NCBI GenBank assembly: GCA_009731375.1
Contig: BJOX01000184.1
Span: 281,778 to 329,321, forward strand
Source: Paulinella micropora
Taxonomy: Eukaryota; Cercozoa; Imbricatea; Euglyphida
Direction of reading: 5' to 3'
Length of the DNA: 47,544 nt
A model generated the notes under the pieces. It searched no databases, was not told the origin of the DNA, and worked only from the letters and a program-made list of their open reading frames with translations. How positions within the stretch are numbered: the first letter of the stretch is position 1; every line of letters starts with the position of its first letter. The position numbers and the translations under genes were made by a program. Positions 23,002 through 29,855 of the stretch are shown here, piece after piece.

Positions 23002-24277
23002 AACTCATAAGGATTTCAATTCCCTTAACAAGCACACTTCGTTGAAGAATGGCGAATGTGTAATGGTTAAGATTAGTTACGCCTGCACCGCTCGCATTAG
23101 CATTCGTATTTGAAACGAATTCATATCGTCGTTCAGTGTCTAGGCTCAAACCGCTCACCTCATAGCAGTCGGTGTCCTTATCGCACAGCGGGCGGTTATT
23201 GTCCCAAGTATCTACGTGGAACCAGTTGTAGTGATAGACGTCGCTGTTTAGGATAGCACTTCCCTTCAACTTATCCTTCAAAATCATATAGTCTTCATTC
23301 TCAGATGTGTCAATGTCAAATTGTTGAAGGCGTGTCCCATCAAGTGTTGTATAATAACTAATAATTTTAGCATCTGCCCTGTTGTCATTATCAAAAGAAG
23401 TATTAGCACTCTCAGTGAAATGAAAGGCTGAAGTATAAATACGACGAATTCTTTCACCCTGCGAGCGATTCATCTTAATAACATAATTTTGACTTTGTGT
23501 TGAGAGGCTCTGCTTCCAAGCGATAGGATACTCAATCTTAAATGGAAAGCCTTCACCCGCAATCTTTTGCTGGACACCGAGGATGACATTCGGGTCAGTC
23601 TCAACAGCAAGGAATAGATTTAGGTTTGAGACGATAGCACCAGTGGTCGTAGCGGCAGCACCAGTGGCAATAGAACTCACATTAGTGCCATAGAATGAAG
23701 AGCGGTTGGTTTCAGCCCAAACAATCCGCAAATCCAAAATTTCATTAAATCCAATAGTCTTATCCAGTTCAAAAATAGTACCAAACAGCATACCCAAAGG
23801 AAACTTAACATTAATAACAGGGGTGGCAGTATTATCACCCCCACCTTCAAAATACTTAGCCTCCTCGAAAGGAACATTAACAAGGCTATAGGTTCCAGCA
23901 GTGCTATCTGCGAGAGCGGTATCATCGTGGCGACGGGCATTAACAAGAGGCACTTTGTAGTTTGCTTGAACTGCAGCCTTAAGACCTGCTATATCTCCCG
24001 CATCAGTAATTGCCTTTCTTTCTGCTACGGTTCCAATTTCAACTTTTCCTGCATTACACTTTTGAAGCGCACCAGACGGAGTGTAAGTAAATCGCAACAC
24101 ACTCCTCGCAAGGTTCAAAGGACGAGTAGGAATTTCAAATGTGTTTTCCATACCACCAGGAGTAGTAAGCGCGACAGGTTGCGAGCCTTCACGGGTGGTA
24201 AGTTTGCTTAATTCATACTTACCAGTGAGCAGTTCCTTAGTCTGATGGACTAATTCTCCTCCGTATTGGACTGGCAT
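23000..24277 (-). CDS. MCP: Major capsid protein candidate (double jelly-roll), 425 aa
   Basis: Intact 425-residue frame, the longest unbroken virion-like gene in the element. It is predicted to form the icosahedral shell. It is beta-rich with Gly/Ala/Thr linkers. Segments such as PTRPLNLARSVLRFTYTPSG, NEILDLRIVWAETNR, the ERIRRIYTSAFHFTE region and a C-terminal LKGSAILNSDVYHYNWF resemble capsid proteins of protist Polinton-like viruses. It is shorter than typical Polinton capsids (about 550-650 aa), which fits that group. The penton-like gene lies immediately upstream and a surface protein gene downstream, the usual morphogenesis cluster. A divergent structural protein of another fold cannot be excluded without structure prediction. 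Confidence 0.75.
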   Translation of the reverse strand: MPVQYGGELVHQTKELLTGKYELSKLTTREGSQPVALTTPGGMENTFEIPTRPLNLARSVLRFTYTPSGALQKCNAGKVEIGTVAERKAITDAGDIAGLKAAVQANYKVPLVNARRHDDTALADSTAGTYSLVNVPFEEAKYFEGGGDNTATPVINVKFPLGMLFGTIFELDKTIGFNEILDLRIVWAETNRSSFYGTNVSSIATGAAATTTGAIVSNLNLFLAVETDPNVILGVQQKIAGEGFPFKIEYPIAWKQSLSTQSQNYVIKMNRSQGERIRRIYTSAFHFTESANTSFDNDNRADAKIISYYTTLDGTRLQQFDIDTSENEDYMILKDKLKGSAILNSDVYHYNWFHVDTWDNNRPLCDKDTDCYEVSGLSLDTERRYEFVSNTNANASGAGVTNLNHYTFAILQRSVLVKGIEILMS

Positions 24278-24359
24278 TTTTCTTTTTTTTTACGTAGCTT
24301 AAATAAACTAATTCACGAGAATATATCTATAGAAAAAATAATTAAATCAAAAATTAATT

Positions 24360-24394
24360 GATATTTTATTCTGACTTCGTCATCATAAAACATC
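24360..24394 (-). terminator. Intergenic palindrome P8 (short)
   Basis: GATATTTTAT...ATAAAACATC with a TGACTTCGTCA inner stem; convergent partner of P9 across a 25-bp AT core, about 85 bp upstream of the capsid start. Confidence 0.55.
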
Positions 24395-24419
24395 GTAAAA
24401 AAAATAATTAATGGTTGTC

Positions 24420-24505
24420 GATGTTTGAGATTATAGATTCAACAAGTTGAATCCATAGCGAGAAATCTGGCGATTAGCCAGAGAGAAGCGCAATTCTCAA
24501 ATATC
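24420..24505 (+). terminator. Intergenic palindrome P9
   Basis: GATGTTTGAGA...TCTCAAATATC with two inner stems (GATTCAAC/GTTGAATC and TCTGGC/GCCAGA). Its right end is the G of the minus-strand TGA stop at 24504-24506. The core ATAGCGAGAAATCT is shared with P3. Confidence 0.65.
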
Positions 24506-25315
24506 ATCTGGATTTCAAAAGATTGAAGAATGAATTAAATAAACTAAAATAATTCGTTTCACGATAAACCAGTAATGTCATAACGATACCCAAACCATTA
24601 AGATTAATTGCTTGGTCGTTTTCGTCCGTCAAGTAAAACCTAAACACATTGTTTGAACTAGCGGACAATGTTTTCCCGTATTCGCTACCAGAGCCGTCAT
24701 AGATAACAGAACCAAAAGGAATTTCGTTGGCTGTGTATATTTCTTGAAGCACGTGATTATCTCCTTCATTCACTAAATCCGATTGAAGGTATAAAGTTTT
24801 TTCGCCAGTTAGAATAATTACATTCGGCGATTTAATAGTATTATTGGCGAAGAAATATGACGAATTTCTATCAAACCCCATAACCTCGTGAATACGGGTA
24901 TCATCATCAAATATAAACTGCGGTTGAATTCCTTTATTCTCTGGCACACTAAATTTTAATTTGCCATCCTCAGGGTCTATGTTGATATTATTACTGGATA
25001 CAACATAAGTATAATTATTTGGGCTGTCTGCGGTTAGCGCCTCAGATAGTTTATTTTTTAGTTGTTCATTGTGTAGTTTCCCTCAGGTATCGTAATTAAA
25101 GCCTCATACCCGTCTTCGCTGAGAGTAAAAGTACTATATGGTGAAGCCACAGAGTAATACGACTTCGGCACATATATATGAAGTATTTTACAATGTGTGG
25201 GATTGTCTAGCCCCTTCATATTGACTTCATGTGTAAAGTCGCTGTCTGTCCCCGTTATTCGGTTTTTGCTGTTGATATAGTAAATACCAGTCGCACGACC
25301 TCCTTTATACTCCAT
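24504..25315 (-). pseudogene. Penton-like minor capsid protein (single frameshift)
   Basis: The N-terminal part (ATG 25315 to about 25070) has the GYEALITIPEGNYT motif. The rest (to TGA 24504) carries a FDDDTRIHEVMGF block, SDLVNEGDNHVLQEIY and FYLTDENDQAINLNG, an arrangement typical of Polinton and virophage penton proteins (single jelly-roll at the five-fold vertices). The two parts lie in different frames. The frame that continues is open from just before the stop at about 25058, so one indel near 25065-25075 separates them. Total length would be about 270 residues, normal for the family. It sits between protease and major capsid genes, as expected. A sequencing error remains possible because only one lesion is present. 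Confidence 0.8.
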
Positions 25316-25321
25316 GATATA

Positions 25322-25371
25322 GATATTTTAGAATAGCGCTTTCGTTTCACTCTCGCTTATTCTAAAACATC
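25322..25371 (-). terminator. Intergenic palindrome P10
   Basis: Perfect-arm GATATTTTAGAATA/TATTCTAAAACATC (one A/C mismatch this way round), loop GCGCTTTCGTTTCACTCTCG, followed by cgttttttta. Sits 6 bp upstream of the penton start. Confidence 0.7.
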
Positions 25372-25405
25372 GTTTTTTTATTTGGGAAAAAATTAATCGG
25401 TTTTC

Positions 25406-25463
25406 GATGTTTATCAACAAACGAGAATGAGTGAAACGAATGAGAGTGTAGTTAATAAATATC
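25406..25463 (+). terminator. Intergenic palindrome P11
   Basis: GATGTTTATCAAC/GTTAATAAATATC around GAATGAGTGAAACGAATGAG. On the minus strand it begins two bases after the protease stop codon. Paired with P10 across an AT core. Confidence 0.7.
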
Positions 25464-25465
25464 TT

Positions 25466-26230
25466 TTATAAAAAGGTGTCAAAGCCATAACCATTCTGTG
25501 CTTTTAATTTCTCCGCTTCTTCTTCTTTTAAGTCTGTGTATCCACTGGCAAATTTAAATCGCACTCCTTTTGCCCGCTCCATTAAAAAGCGCATAGCAAA
25601 CCATCCGCATGTGTCGCTTGTATCAGATTGCTGTTTTACTTGATTAACCTTCATTAAGAAATAACTATCGGGGTTGCTTTTATCTATTAGTTGTTTCATT
25701 TGTTGTTGAAAGTCTTGCGTTGGTTGGTAAAGCGCTAAAGGGTCATACACTTCAACACTCCTGTCTTTATCTAGACTTATCCATACTGCCATCCAGTGCT
25801 GTCCTTTTTCATTGCTAGTGTCGGTATTCATAATAAATCCGTATCGCTTTCTGCTTCCTGGCTTCAACTTGTAGATTTCATCGCTCGCTATCGCTCCGAG
25901 ATACCATCCATATTTTTTCATTATGTCATCTATTTCATTAGTCATTAAACCGCGACCCTCTCCCTCTTGCTGTGGTTGCTCTTGCTGTTGCTCGTCTGTC
26001 TGTGGTTGCTCTGGCGTCTCCGCGACGCTCGGGGGTATGGCTGTCTCCGCAACGCTCGAGGGTATGGTAGGGGGTGAAATCCCCTCCTCTGGCTCTGGTT
26101 GCTGTGGCGTCTCCGCGACGCTCGGGGGTATGGCTGTCTCCGCGACGCTAGGGGGTAGCGGTTGGGGCATCCCCTCGTCAATGTTCAAATCTGTTGAAAC
26201 TTGTTTATCCACATTTGGGTCTATTGTCAT
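25466..26230 (-). CDS. PRO: Adenovirus/Ulp1-type cysteine protease, 254 aa
   Basis: Processes virion proteins during maturation. The C-terminal domain has the family order His-Asp-Gln-Cys: QHW (H145), VEVYDP (D163), VKQQ (Q200 or Q201) and DTCGWF (C208), followed by a helix. All catalytic residues are present and the frame is intact. The first ~95 residues are a Pro/Glu/Gln-rich extension with four copies of (P)PSVAET or PSSVAET, encoded by GC-rich direct repeats at about 26020-26155 that differ from the AT-rich surroundings. It precedes the penton gene and ends two bases before palindrome P11. Such an extension is unusual for the family and may be a flexible linker or interaction tail. Confidence 0.88.
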   Translation of the reverse strand: MTIDPNVDKQVSTDLNIDEGMPQPLPPSVAETAIPPSVAETPQQPEPEEGISPPTIPSSVAETAIPPSVAETPEQPQTDEQQQEQPQQEGEGRGLMTNEIDDIMKKYGWYLGAIASDEIYKLKPGSRKRYGFIMNTDTSNEKGQHWMAVWISLDKDRSVEVYDPLALYQPTQDFQQQMKQLIDKSNPDSYFLMKVNQVKQQSDTSDTCGWFAMRFLMERAKGVRFKFASGYTDLKEEEAEKLKAQNGYGFDTFL

Positions 26231-26301
26231 TTTGTTCGTTAGTATTTACAAAATCATGTTTGTTCATTGTATGTTTCCAATCTTTGCGGGCTAAATATTT
26301 T

Positions 26302-26490
26302 TTAATTATTTTTTATTGAAAATACCTTCTCAATTAATTCTTCTAATGTCTTCGCTCCATTCCCTTTTTGTTTATAATCTCCAATATTTTGGAGATACCC
26401 CATATACTCTTCATATCTAGCATAATCCACTACTTTTCTTTTTACGTTTTCCTTTTCATTTCCAACATCAATATTAAACCTTTTAATCAT
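26302..26490 (-). CDS. Small hypothetical protein, 62 aa
   Basis: Intact frame whose ATG overlaps the TGA of the preceding coiled-coil gene by four bases (ATGA at 26487-26490), implying a shared transcript and possibly coupled translation. It is charged and helical, with no cysteines or membrane segment. Function unknown; the position between the coiled-coil protein and the protease suggests a virion-assembly accessory. Confidence 0.6.
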   Translation of the reverse strand: MIKRFNIDVGNEKENVKRKVVDYARYEEYMGYLQNIGDYKQKGNGAKTLEELIEKVFSIKNN

Positions 26491-27410
26491 GTCAATAATC
26501 CACTTTGAAGTGTCTTGTAATTTAATTTTTTATATCCATCACTATCTAGTCTCTTTTTTAAAGCCTGTGCTAACTCTTTTATAGTAATGTTTGGGTGATA
26601 AGTTTTTGAAAATGCTGAGATTAAAAATTGATTAATTTGTAAATGTTCAAAATGCTTACCCTTTTCTTCTGCTTTCTTTTCTTCCTTTTCAAGTTTTTCT
26701 TTATATTCTTCTGCTAACTTTTTCTGTTCCTCTAAAGATGTCGCTGTGGCTATAGCCGTCTGAATATCTTGACTGGCTTTTTGTAAGTCTTTACGACTCA
26801 TCTTTTTTATGAACTTATCTGTATATCCTGCTAATTTCAGTGTTTCAATATCTTTCTGCTTTTGCTTTTTTTCTTCCCCATATTGCTCTTTCGTTTTCAA
26901 TGGTGCTTCATCTCCTAAATTAGGTAATGGCGGTGCTTGTGGTGGTGCTCCTAATGGCGGTGCTTGTGGTTGTCCCTGCTGTGGTGGCATAATATATTGA
27001 TATTGTGGTGGCTGTGGTAATGCTTGTATTCTATTTTTTCTGTCTTCTTCATATTTTACATCTTCTATGAGTTTTTGCTCCCTTCTTAGTTCTCTGTCTT
27101 TTTGTTCTTGTCGTTTCTTGATATCGGATAGTTCATTGCGGTGTATCCTTGCTAACTCATCCTGCCTTTCCTTAGTATCTGCGTCTACGCGACGCTCTTA
27201 CCTCTTCTTCTCCTCTTCTAAATCCTCCCTTGCTTTCTTTTCTTTTTTCTCTATATCCTCAATACCCTCATACTTTTCCTTTCTGAGTTTGTCTAAGTGG
27301 TCATTAATGGCTGTTCTCGTATTTTGTTCAATCTCTGACAGGCTCTGGACTTTCCTTAAATCCTCCTTCTTTTCTTTTTTCTTTGCTTTTGGTCTGCTTA
27401 AGTATTTCAT
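26487..27410 (-). pseudogene. Coiled-coil virion-associated protein with one in-frame stop
   Basis: A 308-codon gene from ATG 27410 to TGA 26487 with a single TAA at 27198-27200. The frame is otherwise open and compositionally uniform across that stop, and CAA (Gln) to TAA is the simplest origin. The first half is almost entirely Lys/Glu/Arg coiled coil. A Pro/Gln/Ala-rich hinge follows (about 26920-27030), then a second coiled coil and a compact C-terminal region. No known domain. Location among capsid-assembly genes suggests a scaffold or internal structural role, which is inference only. Confidence 0.6.
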
Positions 27411-27416
27411 AAAAAG

Positions 27417-27572
27417 TTAAACAATTTGAAGTGTGCTCATATCATTTGTTTTCTTGCCAAAATTAAGATAATATTTTTTACCCTTCTGGATAATGTAAGG
27501 CTTTCCGCTCTAATTCCTATAAACCCGCGGGGGTCTTAATTTTTGTTTATTCGCTTTCTTGACGACCATCAT
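27417..27572 (-). pseudogene. Small basic protein with in-frame TAG
   Basis: Fifty-two codons from ATG 27572 to TAA 27417, interrupted by TAG at 27510-27512. Both halves are Lys-rich; the second contains GKPYIIQKGKKYYLNFGKK, a short beta-like phrase of the type seen at the ends of small virus proteins. It lies just upstream of the coiled-coil gene on the same strand. The evidence is composition and frame only. Confidence 0.4.
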
Positions 27573-27618
27573 ATACAAACAAAAAAAATCAATTCGTTTA
27601 TATCAAAAATATCGTCTT

Positions 27619-27777
27619 TCAAAACTTGAGTGCTCCTCGTCCGCTCTGCCTACCATATCCAAGTTTGCAGCGGTAGTCGTTTTTACTACCATAAAAGATA
27701 GATGAATATATAATACAGAAAAAAATAATTATTTTTAAGATATTAAAAAAATCCACACTCTCATTCGCTGCGCTCAT
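27619..27777 (-). CDS. Possible small membrane/basic protein, 52 aa
   Basis: The frame starts with ATG inside palindrome P12, has one hydrophobic segment (ILKIIIFFCIIYSSIFYG) and ends YRCKLGYGRQSGRGALKF. The Gly/Arg-rich tail resembles small basic core or membrane-lytic peptides of Polintons, but the similarity is impressionistic. The start inside a hairpin is odd, so the real start may lie elsewhere. Confidence 0.35.
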   Translation of the reverse strand: MSAANESVDFFNILKIIIFFCIIYSSIFYGSKNDYRCKLGYGRQSGRGALKF

Positions 27778-27799
27778 TTTTGTGTGTTTTTTAAATATC
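27739..27799 (-). terminator. Intergenic palindrome P12
   Basis: GATATTAAAAAAATCCACAC...GTGTGTTTTTTAAATATC with loop TCTCATTCGCTGCGCTCATT (the shared core, inverted). Followed by cgtttttgctttt. Convergent partner of P13 across an 18-bp AT core. Confidence 0.65.
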
Positions 27800-27817
27800 G
27801 TTTTTGCTTTTAATTTC

Positions 27818-27875
27818 GATGTTGGACAATAAACGATAATGAGCAAAGCGAATGAAAGTGAAATTGTCAAATATC
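27818..27875 (+). terminator. Intergenic palindrome P13
   Basis: GATGTTGGACAAT...ATTGTCAAATATC around AATGAGCAAAGCGAATGA. Located 6 bases after the stop codon of the ATPase gene on the minus strand. Confidence 0.65.
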
Positions 27876-27880
27876 TATCA

Positions 27881-28663
27881 TTATCGCATGCGATAGGCAA
27901 AGTTTTTGCGGAGTTCATCATCAACACTTGAAACATAAAGAAAATTAAATCGTTCCTTTGTTGCTTCGTGATACTTTTGAAGAAAATAATCAAAATCAAA
28001 AGATAGGTCTAAATGTTTATACACGAGTTCCATTTTGTCCTGAGACTGGCCTGGAAAGATTAATAAATAATCTAACTGCTTAATGGCTTCTGGTCGTAGG
28101 TCGTTTAGATACTGGCTTGACATAATCACCTTACTTTTATAGTGTCTGTTCTTTTTTAACAAATCACTTACGGACTTGTCTCTTAATCCACTTCCTAAAT
28201 CGTCCAAAACAAAAACAACCTCTGGAGAAATATACTTACTTGGCCTCTCTTTTGGTGCCTCCGCGGCGCTCTGTTTCTTTTCTTTTCCAAAGTATAAAAA
28301 TTGTGGTTTCTCCATCGGTTCTTTATCATCCTGTTTTACTTCTCCTTCGTGTTGCTCGTCCTGTCTGTTCAGTTTGTCAAGTTCATAATCAATGACATTA
28401 ACACCATCTGATTTGAGAAAGGTATATATTGCCATNNNNNNNNNNCGGTTTCCCCTGCTCTTAAAGTGTTTAACCATTGCTTTATGAATGTAGTCTTTGT
28501 GTATTGTTGAAGCAATAATGACAATACGGGTTTTTCTGTCTGTCGTCCGTTTCAGTATTTCAAAGAGTGCTGTCGTTTTCCCGCTCTTCTTACGGGCAAG
28601 TAGAAATATATTTGCGTAAGGTTCGTTGAATAGTTTATAACCTTTTGCTTTTATTTCCATCAC
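27881..28663 (-). CDS. ATPase: FtsK/HerA-type genome-packaging ATPase, 260 aa
   Basis: Powers translocation of the viral DNA into the capsid. Walker A is ARKKSGKTT (residues 23-31) and Walker B VVFVLDD (149-155), followed by a SSQYL sensor-like segment and a typical C-terminal helical region. Length matches Polinton and virophage packaging ATPases. A 10-N gap at 28436-28445 interrupts residues ~73-76, but the frame is consistent on both sides. A charged Lys/Glu/Gln insertion (about residues 100-142) precedes Walker B. The stop is followed within 6 bases by palindrome P13. Confidence 0.88.
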   Translation of the reverse strand: MMEIKAKGYKLFNEPYANIFLLARKKSGKTTALFEILKRTTDRKTRIVIIASTIHKDYIHKAMVKHFKSRGNXXXXMAIYTFLKSDGVNVIDYELDKLNRQDEQHEGEVKQDDKEPMEKPQFLYFGKEKKQSAAEAPKERPSKYISPEVVFVLDDLGSGLRDKSVSDLLKKNRHYKSKVIMSSQYLNDLRPEAIKQLDYLLIFPGQSQDKMELVYKHLDLSFDFDYFLQKYHEATKERFNFLYVSSVDDELRKNFAYRMR

Positions 28664-28755
28664 CCTCTTGTTTTACTGGCTTCACCTTGACATTGTTTAT
28701 CTTAAGCATTGTATATATTCTAAGCCAAAAATAGTTATGAATTTCTAAATTCATA

Positions 28756-29022
28756 CATTGTTGCTACGCAACGAATTCCAAACACACAACAATTCTTCCC
28801 GCTAAATTTCCTGTGTCAATATTTTCCGCTGTCGGTTTCAAGGACTTTAAATGTATATTGTCCGTCTGTCCATCCAACGACACCTAAATTATAACTAAGG
28901 TTTGAAATGTTTGCTGTAGTGCTGTCGGAGAATGTGCCGATAATTCCAATTCTGTCCATATAAAGAATTCTGGTTTTGGTTTCGGTCTGGTCGTTCATAT
29001 AGTGGATAAACTTAACATTCAT
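28756..29022 (-). pseudogene. Hypothetical beta-rich protein, probably frameshifted
   Basis: The 68-codon frame from ATG 29022 ends at TGA 28816, but a neighbouring frame continues downstream with a gene-like stretch (ENIDTGNLAGRIVVCLEFVA), so a single indel near 28815-28825 is likely. The product would be a small beta-rich protein of about 85-90 residues. It lies between the ATPase and a divergently oriented Cys-rich gene. Function unknown. Confidence 0.45.
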
Positions 29023-29118
29023 TTTGGTGGGTGTGAATGATATTGAATATTTTTATTAAATGATTTACCCACAAAATCATTGCTTAGAAAAACAATCTTT
29101 TGGTATTTATAGTCAGCC

Positions 29119-29379
29119 ATGTTTATATTACTGATGATAAACTTTTTAATAACAAAAATATTTTCGCGAACTGCCTGCGACTTTTATAGCAGAGCAAATC
29201 AAACAAAACGAGATGCGTGTGTTTATTGTATAAAGCAAGGAATAGAAACTAAATTTAAATGTGTGTATAAGCCTATGAGTGATTGGTGTGTTAGTTTTGA
29301 TGAAGCCCTGCCGTTACTGTGCTCAGGTTGTGATGCTTCTTGGTATAAAACTCAACTATATGAGTGCGTTGATATTTGA
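29119..29379 (+). CDS. Small cysteine-rich, probably secreted protein, 86 aa
   Basis: Intact frame on the + strand, surrounded by minus-strand virion genes. A hydrophobic start (FILLMINFLITKIF) resembles a signal peptide or anchor. The mature part has eight cysteines (enough for four disulphides) with AC, ACVYC, KC, WC, LLC, GC and EC spacing. Its TGA stop lies inside palindrome P14. Disulphide-rich secreted proteins are unusual in Polintons, and no family is recognised. An envelope, virion-surface or host-interaction protein is possible, but this is inference from composition. Confidence 0.6.
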   Translation: MFILLMINFLITKIFSRTACDFYSRANQTKRDACVYCIKQGIETKFKCVYKPMSDWCVSFDEALPLLCSGCDASWYKTQLYECVDI

Positions 29380-29430
29380 AAATCCACACTTACATTCGCT
29401 ACGCTCATTCTCGTGTGTTTTTCAAACATC
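29371..29430 (-). terminator. Intergenic palindrome P14
   Basis: GATATTTGAAAATCCACAC...GTGTGTTTTTCAAACATC with the shared core inverted (CATTCGCTACGCTCATTC). The Cys-rich gene's last codons GTT GAT ATT TGA run into it. Followed by cgtttttac. Convergent partner of P15, sitting between two convergent genes. Confidence 0.75.
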
Positions 29431-29445
29431 GTTTTTACTTTTCAA

Positions 29446-29503
29446 GATATTTATCAACAAAAGAGAATGAGCGAAGCGAATGAGAGTGAAGTTGATAAAT
29501 ATC
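29446..29503 (+). terminator. Intergenic palindrome P15
   Basis: Perfect 13-bp GATATTTATCAAC/GTTGATAAATATC around GAATGAGCGAAGCGAATGAG. Read on the minus strand it begins at the G of the TGA stop of the membrane-protein gene. Confidence 0.75.
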
Positions 29504-29855
29504 ACTTCTTACTAGGTGATGGAAGGCAGATACCGATAAGTAAGGTCAAAATACAGACATAAGTGTTAGCAACCTCACAAGGTAAGTTCTTTTCAGATAG
29601 CCTTACGATACAAAGGGTTATAATAGCAATAATGATACCCATTTGAAATAAGTATTTAATTAATCTGCTGTCTGTCGGTCTGTTTTTTATGCAACAACAA
29701 TTCCAGTTATCTTCCAAAACGTGCTCTACTTTTTTTTCTTCAGTCTTTAGTTCTACTTCAAGAACACGAGACTTTAATTCTGGAGTTAGTTCGCCATCAA
29801 TATCCATAATAGGCAGGGGTCTGTGAAGTCTGGTTGTATTATTTGACATTATCAA
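29502..29855 (-). CDS. Two-helix membrane protein, 117 aa
   Basis: Soluble N-terminal half with a charged helix (PELKSRVLEVELKTEEKKVEHVL) and CCC, then two transmembrane segments (FQMGIIIAIITLCIVRL and TYVCILTLLIGICL) and a short PSPSKK tail. The two-helix plus LPSP ending is a pattern I associate with small membrane proteins of Polinton-like and giant viruses. It overlaps the 3' end of the fibre gene by 17 bases and is probably cotranscribed with it. The start may be the second Met (29849). It may sit in an inner membrane or help virion exit; the role is unproven. Confidence 0.65.
   Translation of the reverse strand: MIMSNNTTRLHRPLPIMDIDGELTPELKSRVLEVELKTEEKKVEHVLEDNWNCCCIKNRPTDSRLIKYLFQMGIIIAIITLCIVRLSEKNLPCEVANTYVCILTLLIGICLPSPSKK

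Noticed and set aside
20516-27512. Alternative genetic code with TAA/TAG read as an amino acid
   Set aside because: Several intact genes here end naturally with TAA or TAG (for example 15904, 16129, 35160), and frameshifts coexist with the stops, so decay or error is simpler.
28735-28800. Possible further member of the palindrome family near the ATPase start
   Set aside because: It has short inverted repeats (GAATTT/AAATTC, GTTGC/GCAAC) but lacks the GATGTTT/AAATATC arms and the shared core.
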